Made by a program: the position numbers and the translations under genes. This document shows positions 53,873-61,309 of a stretch of 64,000 nucleotides of DNA, one piece after another; positions within the stretch are counted from its first letter, which is position 1; each line of letters opens with the position of its first letter. A model generated the notes under the pieces. It was not told where the DNA came from. It saw only the letters and a program-made list of their open reading frames with translations, and ran no database searches. Source of the stretch: Streptomyces sp. CB02058. Its GTDB lineage: Bacteria; Actinomycetota; Actinomycetes; Streptomycetales; Streptomycetaceae. The DNA lies in assembly GCF_001905505.1 (NCBI RefSeq), contig NZ_LIPG01000001.1, positions 1,302,001 to 1,366,000 of the forward strand, written 5' to 3'.

Positions 53873-54106
53873 ATGAAGAAGCGAAGCGCACTCGCCGTCC
53901 TCACGTTCGCCACCGGCGCGGTCATCGCCGCGATCAGTCCGCACCCGGGAGACGGGGACGTGGCACGCGCGGCCGGACAGCCCGTCTCGCTCGGAGCGCT
54001 CGACGACGCCGGGGGACTCGGCGGGCTGGTCGACGGCGCCGCCGGAGCCACGGCATCCACCGTCACCACGGTCGTCAGCACGGTGGAGGAGGCCCGCGCC
54101 AGCTGA
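53873..54106 (+). CDS. Small secreted protein, 77 residues
   Basis: The N-terminus MKKRSALAVLTFATGAVIAA is a plausible signal peptide. The mature part is short, Gly/Ala/Val/Thr-rich (VSLGALDDAGGLGGLVDGAA, STVTTVVSTVEEARAS) and without cysteine. It resembles hydrophobic secreted peptides of streptomycetes but lacks the chaplin or rodlin signature. No strong Shine-Dalgarno site is seen. It is divergent from the DUF218 gene and is followed by a hairpin. Function is unknown; small size leaves some doubt that it is translated. Confidence 0.65.
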   Translation: MKKRSALAVLTFATGAVIAAISPHPGDGDVARAAGQPVSLGALDDAGGLGGLVDGAAGATASTVTTVVSTVEEARAS

Positions 54107-54153
54107 GGCGGCCGACGAGTGCGGCGCGTTCCGCGCCGGTCCCGCCTCATGGT

Positions 54154-54178
54154 TCCCGGCACACACCGTGTGCCGGGA
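54154..54178. terminator. hairpin between convergent genes
   Basis: TCCCGGCACAC and GTGTGCCGGGA form a perfect 11-bp stem with an ACC loop, between the small secreted gene and the PPOX-type gene. Confidence 0.8.
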
Positions 54179-54200
54179 CCGGACCGGCGAGCCCCGGGCC

Positions 54201-54779
54201 TCAGCCCGCCGCGCCCTCCCAGGTCTCCGGGGCCCACACGCCGGAGCGCTTCAGCGAGGCCGGGCAGTGCAGGTATATCTCGTCGATGTCCACGACCAGT
54301 GCCAGGTCGGGGCGCCGGCCCTTGACTGCCATCTCGTCGAAGAACGGGGCGTCCGTGAGGATGCGCGCCCGCCCGTTGATCCGCAGGACCGTCATGACGC
54401 CGGGTATCAGGTAGAGCAGACCCACGTGCGGGTTGGACAGGATGTTGTGGAAGCTGTCACCGCGCCGGTTGCCCGGCAGGTCGGGCAGCACGAGGGTGCG
54501 CGGGTCCAGGACCCGGGTGAAGCCGGGCTCGCCCCCGCGCGGGGAGGTGTCGCAGTTGCCCTCGGCGTCGGAGGTCGACACGGCGCAGAACGGCGCACGG
54601 GCCAGGAGGTCGAGGTCCGCCTCGGTGAGTTCGTCGTGGACCTTGTCGATGACGAGCGGCCACGGTTCGCCCAGGATCTCGCGCAGCTGCTCGGACGACT
54701 CCAGGGGCACGGCTCCGGCCAGAGGGTCGCCGACGGGGGAGGGGGCGGTGCCGGGGGCCATGGGCGCGGCATTCGACAA
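54201..54779 (-). CDS. PPOX-type flavin-binding protein, iron-linked
   Basis: This 192-residue split-barrel protein is of the pyridoxamine 5'-phosphate oxidase-like family (MSMEG_1061-type layout). Core pieces are ELTEADLDLLARAPFCAVST, DAEGNCDTSPRGGEPGFTRV, VLPDLPGNRRGDSFHNILSN and HVGLLYLIPGVMTVLRINGR, which bind FMN or F420. An ATG at 54779 starts it; a second Met six codons later is possible. It is divergent from the siderophore permease genes over a region with an iron box, so it is probably iron-regulated and may help reduce or handle ferric-siderophore; that role is inference. Confidence 0.85.
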   Translation of the reverse strand: MSNAAPMAPGTAPSPVGDPLAGAVPLESSEQLREILGEPWPLVIDKVHDELTEADLDLLARAPFCAVSTSDAEGNCDTSPRGGEPGFTRVLDPRTLVLPDLPGNRRGDSFHNILSNPHVGLLYLIPGVMTVLRINGRARILTDAPFFDEMAVKGRRPDLALVVDIDEIYLHCPASLKRSGVWAPETWEGAAG

Positions 54780-54825
54780 GGGGTACTCCGGACCTCAGGG
54801 GGCACGTCAGCGGATCGCTGACCTG

Positions 54826-54844
54826 GCACTGTTAGGCTCACCTT
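54826..54844. promoter_or_regulatory. iron box (DmdR1/IdeR type), imperfect
   Basis: CACTGTTAGGCTCACCTTA matches the consensus TTAGGTTAGGCTCACCTAA at 14 of 19 positions, nearly perfect in the right half. It lies between the PPOX-type gene and the siderophore permease operon and overlaps a TAGGCT that could be a -10 element. Confidence 0.72.
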
Positions 54845-54900
54845 ACTTAAGCTCGCGGGTGTTCCCCGTCCCGGGGGCGTGGAACAAGGGCGAGGAACCA

Positions 54901-54942
54901 GTGCGCAACCGCATGCCGCAGCCCCGGGTGCACGGGCTGTGA
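54901..54942 (+). CDS. 13-codon upstream ORF coupled to the permease start (tentative)
   Basis: GTG 54901 lies 4 nt after GAGGA; the ORF encodes VRNRMPQPRVHGL and its TGA overlaps the permease GTG (GTGA, 54939-54942). This could couple translation, or the permease may start at 54879 instead. No family information exists. Confidence 0.3.
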   Translation: MRNRMPQPRVHGL

Positions 54943-55996
54943 GCGGCCCGGTCCTCCAGGGCGTACAGGAACGTGAGGCCGGGACCCCCGGGCGCCGCCG
55001 CACACGCAGCCGCCCCGCCCTGGCCCTGGGGCTGCTCGGGGCCGTGGCCCTCCTCCTGCTGACCGTGCTGGCGAGCCTCGCCGTCGGCTCGGGGGACGTC
55101 TCCTTCCGCGACGTACTGGACGGGGTGTTCGACCCGGACCTCGACGTGAAGGGCCAGCTGATCGTCCAGGAGGTCCGTGTCCCCCGTACTGTGGCCGGGC
55201 TGCTGGCCGGTGCGGCGCTGGGTCTCGCGGGCACGGTGATGCAGGGCGTCGCCCGCAATCCGCTCGCCGATCCGCAGCTGCTGGGCATCAACGCGGGCGC
55301 CTCGGTCGCCGTGGTGTGCTCGATCAGCTTCTTCGGATTCACCCTCGCCACGCAGTACATCTGGTTCGGCTTCCTCGGCGCGCTGCTCGCCGCCCTCCTC
55401 GTGTACGGCGTCGGCTCGCTGGGCCGGGAGGGCGCCACCCCGGTGAAACTCGCACTGGCCGGGGCGGCGACGAGCGCCGTGCTCACCTCCGTGACCAGCG
55501 CGGTGCTGCTCCAGGACCGTGACAGCTACGACCGCTTCCGCTTCTGGCAGCTCGGCGCGCTCACCGCCCGGGACTCCGAGGTGCTGTGGCAGGTCTCCCC
55601 GTTCGTCGCGGCCGGCGTGCTGCTCGCGCTGCTGCTGGGCCCGCAGCTCAACGCCCTGTCACTCGGTGACGACCTGGCCCGCGGCCTCGGTCAGCGGGTG
55701 GGCGTCGCCCGGCTGGTCTCGGCGCTCGCCGTGGTGCTGCTGTGCGGCGCGGCGACCGTGGTGGCGGGTTCGTCGGTCTCGCGGTGCCGCACGCGGCCCG
55801 GCTGATCACCGGCCCCGACTACCGCTGGGTGCTCCCGTACAGCATGGTGCTCGCCCCCGTCATGCTCCTCGTCGCCGACATCGTGGGCCGGGTCGTCGCC
55901 CCGCCCGGCGAGGTCCAGGTGGGCGTGGTCACCGCCGCGATCGGCTGTGTCCCCTTCATCTGGCTCGTCCGCCGCAGGAAGCAGGTGGAGCTGTGA
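54939..55996 (+). pseudogene. FecCD-family siderophore permease, frameshifted
   Basis: The first frame (54939-55805) encodes a normal FecCD permease up to LLCGAATVVAG and then runs out as SSVSRCRTRPG to a stop. The expected continuation (GFVGLAVPHAARLITGPDYR to RRKQVEL) is present in another frame from 55766 to 55996. The family motif AGPIGFVGLAVPH should be encoded by 18 nt from the Ala to the Phe; only GCGGGTTC is there, so 10 nt are missing, removing Pro-Ile-Gly and shifting frame. The rest (RVPRTVAGLLAGAALGLAG, ARNPLADPQLLGINAGAS) is intact. It is either a true inactivating deletion between GGG tracts or a sequence error. The following permease start overlaps the residual stop (GTGA). Confidence 0.9.
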
Positions 55997-57066
55997 CCGG
56001 GACCGCCCTGCGGGAGGCACCAGACGCCCGTCTCGCGGACGCCGTGCGCACCGTCGCCCGGGTGCGGAGCCGAGGACGCCGGCGCTCCGTGCTCGTGGCG
56101 CTCGCCCTGCTGGTGTGCGTCGGCGCGATGTTCGCGCTCTCGCTCAGCCACGGCGACATGGTGATGCCGCTCGGCAAGGTCGTGGAGACCCTGTTCGGGG
56201 GCGGCGACGGCGGTTCGCGGTTCGTCGTCCTGGAGCTGCGGCTGCCCCGGGCCCTGCTCGCGGTCCTGGTCGGTATCGGCTTCGGGCTCTCCGGAGCCGT
56301 CTTCCAGTGCGTGCTGCGCAACCCGCTGGCCAGCCCGGACGTCATCGGCATCAGCGCCGGGGCGAGCGCCGTCGCCGTCACCGCCTCGCTGCTCTTCCAG
56401 GTCAGCGGACTCGCCCTGTCCGGGAGCGCCCTGATCGGCTCGGTGGCCGCCGGTGCGGCCATCTACCTCCTCGCCTGGCGCCAGGGCGTCGTGGGCCAGC
56501 GCCTCGTCCTGATCGGCGTGGGTTTCGGCACCGGGCTGAGCAGCGTGGTCTGGTACGTCATGGCCCGCTCCGACACCGCGGACGCGCAGGAGGCGTTCCT
56601 CTGGCTGACGGGGACCCTCAACGGCCGCTCCTGGGGGCAGGTGTGGCCGCTGCTGACCGCCCTCGCCGTGCTCGTGCCGCTCACCGTTCTCGCCGCCCGC
56701 ACGCTGGGCCCGCTCCAGCTGGGGGACGACGCGGCGGCCGGTCTCGGCACCCGTGTCGAGCCCGGCCGGCTGGCCCTGCTGGGCTGTGCGACCGCTCTCG
56801 CGGGCGTCGCGACCGCGGCTGCGGGACCGGTCAACTTCGTGGCGTTCGTGGCCGGTCCCATCGCCCGCCGGCTGGTACCGGGCCAGGGCGCGGCGCTCCC
56901 GCACGCCGCGCTGACCGGCGCCCTGATCGTCCTGGTCGCCGACTTCGGTGCCCAGCACCTGCTGCCGTCGGTGCAGCTTCCGGTGGGTGTGGTGACCAGC
57001 CTCATCGGCGCCCCCTACCTGCTGCTGCTCCTGGCCCGCGCCAACCGTGGAGGCAGTGGTGGCTGA
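55993..57066 (+). CDS. FecCD-family ferric-siderophore permease
   Basis: This 357-residue permease has about nine to ten membrane segments. GTG 55993 overlaps the end of the previous permease by 4 nt. Landmarks are ELRLPRALLAVLVGIGFGLS, VLRNPLASPDVIGISAGASA, the Gly/Ala-rich AGPVNFVAFVAGPIARRLVP and LPVGVVTSLIGAPYLLLLLA. It forms a heterodimer with the upstream FecCD protein in siderophore importers; if that partner is truly broken, the transporter may be non-functional unless this subunit pairs with itself or another protein. Confidence 0.95.
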   Translation: MTGTALREAPDARLADAVRTVARVRSRGRRRSVLVALALLVCVGAMFALSLSHGDMVMPLGKVVETLFGGGDGGSRFVVLELRLPRALLAVLVGIGFGLSGAVFQCVLRNPLASPDVIGISAGASAVAVTASLLFQVSGLALSGSALIGSVAAGAAIYLLAWRQGVVGQRLVLIGVGFGTGLSSVVWYVMARSDTADAQEAFLWLTGTLNGRSWGQVWPLLTALAVLVPLTVLAARTLGPLQLGDDAAAGLGTRVEPGRLALLGCATALAGVATAAAGPVNFVAFVAGPIARRLVPGQGAALPHAALTGALIVLVADFGAQHLLPSVQLPVGVVTSLIGAPYLLLLLARANRGGSGG

Positions 57067-57946
57067 GGCGGGGGCGGACACGCCGAACTCCGGAACGCAC
57101 TACGAGGAAAGGCGTGACCACGCCGTGGCCGAGCACACCCTTCGAGCCCAGGACGTCCGCCTCGGCTACGGCGACCGCGAGATCGTCTCCGGTCTGAGCG
57201 TGGACGTCCCCCCGGGGCGGATCACCGTCATCGTGGGCCCGAACGCCTGCGGCAAGTCCACCCTGCTGAGGGCGATGGCGCGGCTGCTCGTACCGTCGGG
57301 GGGCGCGGTGCTGCTGGACGGGCGGAGCGTCCAGGAGATGCCGACGAAGGAGGTCGCCGCCGTGCTCGGCATCCTCCCGCAGAGCCCGTCCGCACCGGAG
57401 GGCATCACCGTCTCCGACCTCGTGGGGCGCGGCCGTTACCCGCATCAGGGCTGGTTCCGCCGCTGGGGCCCCGAGGACGACGAGGCGGTCGCCCAGGCGC
57501 TGCTCTCGACCGGCACCCTGGAACTCGCCGAGCGCCCGGTGGACGAACTCTCCGGCGGGCAGCGCCAGCGGGTGTGGATCGCCATGGCGCTCTCGCAGCG
57601 TACGGACATCCTCCTCCTGGACGAGCCCACGACCTTCCTGGACGCCAGCCACCAGCTGGACGTCCTGGACCTGCTCACCGATCTGAACCACGAGCACGGC
57701 GTCACCATGGTCGCCGTGCTGCACGATCTGAATCTCGCCTGCCGTTACGCGGACCACATGATCGCCATGAAGGACGGGCGGATCGTCGCGGAGGGGAGGC
57801 CGGCCGACATCGTGACGGAGGAGCTCGTCGGCGAGGTCTTCGCCATGCGCTGCTCGGTGATGGAGGACCCCGCGTCGGGCACGCCGATGGTGGTGCCCCT
57901 GGGGCGCCACCATGTGCGGGACGGGGTGGGCCGACCCGCGTCCTGA
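57059..57946 (+). CDS. Ferric-siderophore ABC transporter ATP-binding protein
   Basis: This FecE/FepC-type ATPase has Walker A GPNACGKST, signature [20 protein letters not shown], Walker B ILLLDEPTTFLD and H-loop AVLHDLNLACRYADH. GVGRGRYPHQ-like sequence (VGRGRYPHQGWFRRWGPEDD) is typical of siderophore systems. The start is ambiguous: GTG 57059, 6 nt after GGAGG and overlapping the permease end, gives 295 residues; GTG 57125, with GAGGAAAGG 12 nt upstream, gives 273 and begins at AEHTLRAQDVRLGYGD, where homologues usually begin. I list the longer form. Confidence 0.94.
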   Translation: MAEAGADTPNSGTHYEERRDHAVAEHTLRAQDVRLGYGDREIVSGLSVDVPPGRITVIVGPNACGKSTLLRAMARLLVPSGGAVLLDGRSVQEMPTKEVAAVLGILPQSPSAPEGITVSDLVGRGRYPHQGWFRRWGPEDDEAVAQALLSTGTLELAERPVDELSGGQRQRVWIAMALSQRTDILLLDEPTTFLDASHQLDVLDLLTDLNHEHGVTMVAVLHDLNLACRYADHMIAMKDGRIVAEGRPADIVTEELVGEVFAMRCSVMEDPASGTPMVVPLGRHHVRDGVGRPAS

Positions 57947-57953
57947 CCGTTAT

Positions 57954-57972
57954 TTAGGTTAGGCTAGCCTAA
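57954..57972. promoter_or_regulatory. iron box (DmdR1/IdeR type), near-perfect
   Basis: TTAGGTTAGGCTAGCCTAA differs at one position from the consensus TTAGGTTAGGCTAACCTAA. It ends 5 bp before the ATG of the siderophore-binding protein, so that gene has its own Fe-repressed promoter and a very short or absent leader. Confidence 0.93.
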
Positions 57973-57977
57973 ACGAC

Positions 57978-59000
57978 ATGAACGATTCCGCTCCCCGCCT
58001 CCGCCGTGCGCGCCGCACCCCGGTCCTGATGGCCGGTGCCGTCGCGGCCCTCCTCGTCGGCCTGGCCGCCTGCGGCTCCTCCGACGACACCTCCGGCTCC
58101 GCCGCCTCCTCCGGCAAGGCGGCCACGGGCGCCTTCCCCGCGAAGGTCGCGACGAAGTTCGGCGAGATCACCGTCGACAAGGCCCCGAAGCGCATCGTCG
58201 CGCTCGGCTGGGGCGACGCGGAGACGGTGCTGGCGCTCGGCGGTCAGCCCGTCGGCGCGAGCGACTGGCTGGCCTTCGGCGGCGAGGGCGTCGGGCCCTG
58301 GGCCAAGGGCAGGTACGACAAGAGCCCGCAGCTGATCGGCACGCTGGAGCCCGAGTTCGAGAAGATCGCGGCCCTCCAGCCGGACCTCATCCTGGACACC
58401 AAGTCCAGCGGCGACCGGACGCGTTACGACACCCTCAGCAAGATCGCCCCCACGGTCGGCGTGCCCGAGGGGAGCGACCAGTACAAGCTCTCCTGGGAGA
58501 AGCAGACCGAGGTGGTCGCCGCCGCCATGGGCGTGCCGGAGAAGGGCGAGAAGCTGATCGCCGACACCGAGGCGAAGTTCGCGGACGCCGTGAAGGCGCA
58601 CCCCGAGTTCAAGGGCAGCACGATCACGCTCGGCTCGCGCACCTCCGAGGGATACGGCGCCTACGTCTCCGGCACGGGACGCGTCGACTTCGTCGAACGC
58701 CTGGGCTTCGAGAACAACCCGGCCGTCGAGGCCGAGGCCGGCGAGGGCTTCTCGATCTCCGTCTCCAAGGAGAAGCTCGACCTCCTCGACGCCGACCTGA
58801 CGGTCATGGCGCCCATCGGCATCCCGGCGAGCGACATCAGCGACGACCCGCTCTACAAGGCGGTCCCGTCGGTGAAGGCCGGCCACTCCCTGGTCTTCGA
58901 CGACAAGAACATCAGCACGGCGTTCGCCACCGACTCGATCCTGTCGACCTCCTACGCGCTGGAGAAGGTCGTCCCGCTCTTCGCGGAGAAGATGAAGTAG
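57978..59000 (+). CDS. Ferric-siderophore substrate-binding lipoprotein
   Basis: This 340-residue lipoprotein has a signal peptide with lipobox LAAC near residue 32 and a Ser/Ala linker. It is a FecB/FepB-type cluster A-II binding protein with two lobes (KRIVALGWGDAETVLALGGQ, PQLIGTLEPEFEKIAALQPD, LILDTKSSGDRTRYDTLSKI, and C-terminal lobe FENNPAVEAEAGEGFSISVS). It captures the ferric-siderophore for the permease-ATPase encoded just upstream. No siderophore synthase genes lie in the window, so xenosiderophore use or a distant cluster is possible. The iron box is directly in front; a hairpin follows. Confidence 0.95.
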   Translation: MNDSAPRLRRARRTPVLMAGAVAALLVGLAACGSSDDTSGSAASSGKAATGAFPAKVATKFGEITVDKAPKRIVALGWGDAETVLALGGQPVGASDWLAFGGEGVGPWAKGRYDKSPQLIGTLEPEFEKIAALQPDLILDTKSSGDRTRYDTLSKIAPTVGVPEGSDQYKLSWEKQTEVVAAAMGVPEKGEKLIADTEAKFADAVKAHPEFKGSTITLGSRTSEGYGAYVSGTGRVDFVERLGFENNPAVEAEAGEGFSISVSKEKLDLLDADLTVMAPIGIPASDISDDPLYKAVPSVKAGHSLVFDDKNISTAFATDSILSTSYALEKVVPLFAEKMK

Positions 59001-59017
59001 AACGCGCCGTCCACCGA

Positions 59018-59048
59018 GGGTTCCCCGCCATCTGGTGGCGGGGAACCC
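59018..59048 (+). terminator. terminator of the siderophore uptake locus
   Basis: GGGTTCCCCGCCA and TGGCGGGGAACCC form a perfect 13-bp stem with a five-base loop, 17 nt after the stop. Confidence 0.88.
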
Positions 59049-59071
59049 GAACGGGTGCCACGCTGGGCCTG

Positions 59072-60022
59072 ATGGAGCGCGACGAGGCGGAGAAGCAGCT
59101 GCTGGACGGCCTGACCGTCGACACCAGCAGGCCGGAGCAGCCGATCCTGCTCGACGAGGCGGGCCGGCCGATCAGGACCTGGCGGGAGAACTACCCGTAC
59201 GACCGCAAGATCCGCCGCAAGGAGTACGAGCGGATCAAGCGCATCCTGCAGATCGAGCTGCTCAAGCTGCAGCGGTGGACCAAGGACACCGGGGCGCGCG
59301 TCGTCGTGGTGTGCGAGGGGCGTGACGCCGCGGGCAAGGGCGGCACCATCCAGCGCTTCACCGAGCGGCTCAACCCCCGTGGCGCGCGGATCGTGGCCCT
59401 CGACAAGCCCACGGACCGCGAGCGGGGCCAGTGGTACTTCCAGCGTTACGTGGCCCACCTCCCCGCGCCGGGCGAGATCGTCTTCTTCGACCGCTCCTGG
59501 TACAACCGGGCCGGCGTCGAACGGGTCATGGGCTTCTGCACCCAGCCCGAGTACGAGCTCTTCCTCCGGCAGTGCCCCGCCTTCGAGCGGATGCTCGTCG
59601 ACGACGGCGTCATCGTCGTGAAGTTCTGGTTCTCCGTCTCCCGGGCCGAGCAGCGCACACGTTTCGCCATCCGCCAGGTCGACCCCGTACGCCAGTGGAA
59701 GCTCTCGCCCACCGACATCGACTCCCTCGACCGCTGGGACGCCTATACGACGGCGAAGATCGACATGTTCCGCGCCACCGACACCGAGCACGCACCGTGG
59801 ACCGTCGTGAAGAGCAACGACAAGCGCCGGGCCCGCCTCGAAGCCATGCGCAGCCTGCTCGCCCGGGTCGACTACACGGCCAAGAGCGCCGAGGCGGTCG
59901 GCACACCGGACCCGCTCATCGTGGGCGCCGCCGCCACCCTGCTGGAGCCGGGCGAGGAGGACACCGCCCTGTCGCCCACCCGCCTCGCCCCGTACACCGG
60001 GGGGCCGGGGGCGCACCCCTGA
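59072..60022 (+). CDS. ppk2: Polyphosphate kinase 2
   Basis: This 316-residue PPK2-family kinase transfers phosphate between polyphosphate and nucleotides. The one-domain form has Walker A GRDAAGKGGT (residues 83-92), lid-module Arg residues (DKPTDRERGQWYFQRYVAHL) and Walker B FFDRSWYNRAGVE with Asp140. The C-terminal half is standard (QVDPVRQWKLSPTDIDSLDR, WTVVKSNDKRRARLEAMRSL). Single-domain enzymes of this length are class I and usually phosphorylate nucleoside diphosphates. No ribosome-binding site is obvious before the ATG. It is not obviously linked to its neighbours. Confidence 0.94.
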   Translation: MERDEAEKQLLDGLTVDTSRPEQPILLDEAGRPIRTWRENYPYDRKIRRKEYERIKRILQIELLKLQRWTKDTGARVVVVCEGRDAAGKGGTIQRFTERLNPRGARIVALDKPTDRERGQWYFQRYVAHLPAPGEIVFFDRSWYNRAGVERVMGFCTQPEYELFLRQCPAFERMLVDDGVIVVKFWFSVSRAEQRTRFAIRQVDPVRQWKLSPTDIDSLDRWDAYTTAKIDMFRATDTEHAPWTVVKSNDKRRARLEAMRSLLARVDYTAKSAEAVGTPDPLIVGAAATLLEPGEEDTALSPTRLAPYTGGPGAHP

Positions 60023-60028
60023 GAGGTC

Positions 60029-60787
60029 TCAGTCCCGCACGGCGGTGACGTCGCCGTTGACGGTGCTCAGACGCATCTCGTGGCCGTTCTCCCGCGTGGC
60101 GGCGGGGACGGCGACGGAGGCCCGGCCGTTCCGTGTGGTGGCTGCGACGGCGTAGGCGGGCGCGCCGTGGGGAAGCGACACCCGCACCGAGCCGTTGGTC
60201 GTGGACGCGGTGACCCGCGCCGGTGAGGTGGCGCTGCCGAGCGTCACGTCCCCGTTCTCGGTCTCGGCGTGCACGCCCGCCGCGCGCAGAGCGCCGGTGC
60301 GCACCGAGCCGTTGCGGGTCACCAGGCGGACGGTGGCGTCGTCCTCGCCGGACCGGGTGACCGTCACGTCCCCGTCGACCGTGGTCAGGTCCAGCCCCGC
60401 CGCGATGCCCGTCGCGTCGATGCCCGCGTTCCTGGCGGTGACCGAGACCGAGACCCCGGCCGGAACGCCGACCGCGGGCATGCGGGGGCACCGGCCGTCC
60501 TCGTGACCCTCGTGGCGCGGGCAGGACAGGTCGAGGACCCAGAGCCCGTCGCGATGGGACCAGCCGCTGCCGATCCGCGCCTCCGTGACCGCCCGGTCGC
60601 CGTCGGCCGGCCGCAGACGCACGCCGTCGCCGGTCGTGATCACCAGGTGCGCACCCGGGCGCAGCACCGGCGGCGCCCCGCCGGCCGGTGCGCCGGGGTC
60701 GGCCTGCCCGCCGCACGCCGCGACGAGGGGCGCGGCCGCCAGCAGTGCGGCCCATCGCCGTCCACGCGTGAAAACCGTGATGTTCAT
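60029..60787 (-). CDS. DUF4097-like lipoprotein
   Basis: This 252-residue protein has a signal peptide and lipobox (AAAPLVAACGG, Cys at about residue 25). I chose ATG 60787; an upstream in-frame start adds residues without signal character. The mature part is a run of short beta-helix-like repeats containing the NGS/NGD pattern (TTVDGDVTVTRSGED, TRNGSVRTG, ENGDVTLGSA, TTNGSVRVS, TRNGRASVAV, TVNGDVTAV), the layout of DUF4097/DUF4098 adhesin-like proteins. The Cys pair in SCPRHEGHEDGRCPRMP is an insertion. Role unknown, outside face of the membrane. Divergent from the GntR operon. Confidence 0.85.
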   Translation of the reverse strand: MNITVFTRGRRWAALLAAAPLVAACGGQADPGAPAGGAPPVLRPGAHLVITTGDGVRLRPADGDRAVTEARIGSGWSHRDGLWVLDLSCPRHEGHEDGRCPRMPAVGVPAGVSVSVTARNAGIDATGIAAGLDLTTVDGDVTVTRSGEDDATVRLVTRNGSVRTGALRAAGVHAETENGDVTLGSATSPARVTASTTNGSVRVSLPHGAPAYAVAATTRNGRASVAVPAATRENGHEMRLSTVNGDVTAVRD

Positions 60788-60857
60788 GTCTGCCCGCCTT
60801 CCCTGCGCGGGGCACCCCATGGCAGGTGTCGGAGAACCGCCTTTTCCCCGGCAGGCG

Positions 60858-60903
60858 TTGACACCCGGAGGGTCGCTAGAGTCCTATAGTGCTAGGAACC
60901 TAG
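60858..60903 (+). promoter_or_regulatory. promoter/operator of the GntR-ABC operon
   Basis: TTGACA (60858-60863) is a consensus -35; TATAGT (60885-60890) is the best -10 but with a long 21-bp spacer. CTAGGAACCTAG (60892-60903) is a perfect palindrome 16 bp before the GntR start, placed for autorepression by a YtrA-type regulator. Confidence 0.55.
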
Positions 60904-60919
60904 ATGAATAGAGGAGACG

Positions 60920-61309
60920 GTGATCGAGTTTCACCTCGATGCCCGGTCCGGCGTCGCGCCGTACCTGCAACTGGTCCACCAAGTGCGTCAGGCCATGCGC
61001 CTGGGGCTGCTCTTCGAGGGGGACCGTCTGCCCACGGTCAAGGACGTCGCCGCCAAGGTCGCGATCAATCCCAACACCGTGCTCAAGGCCTACCGGGAGC
61101 TGGAGTACGAGGGCCTGGTCGCCAAGAAGCCCGGCGTCGGCACCTTCGTGTCCAGCACCCTCAGCGACGCCTCGCTGTCCGAACACGAGCCGCTGCGACG
61201 CGAGTTGCGGGGCTGGCTGGAGCGGGCGCGGACCGCGGGGCTGGACGAGGAGAGCATCGAGGCCCTGTTCCTGAGCACATTCCGCACACCCACCGAAGAG
61301 GAGCGATGA
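60920..61309 (+). CDS. GntR-family regulator, YtrA subfamily
   Basis: This 129-residue protein starts at GTG 60920 with GAGGAGA 5-8 nt upstream. The winged helix is PYLQLVHQVRQAMRLGLLFE, GDRLPTVKDVAAKVAINPNT and VLKAYRELEYEGLVAKKPGV. The C-terminus is short (about 45 residues, helical), the mark of the YtrA subfamily, which controls adjacent ABC exporters, often in response to cell-wall stress or antibiotics. It overlaps the ATPase gene by 4 nt (ATGA). Confidence 0.93.
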   Translation: MIEFHLDARSGVAPYLQLVHQVRQAMRLGLLFEGDRLPTVKDVAAKVAINPNTVLKAYRELEYEGLVAKKPGVGTFVSSTLSDASLSEHEPLRRELRGWLERARTAGLDEESIEALFLSTFRTPTEEER

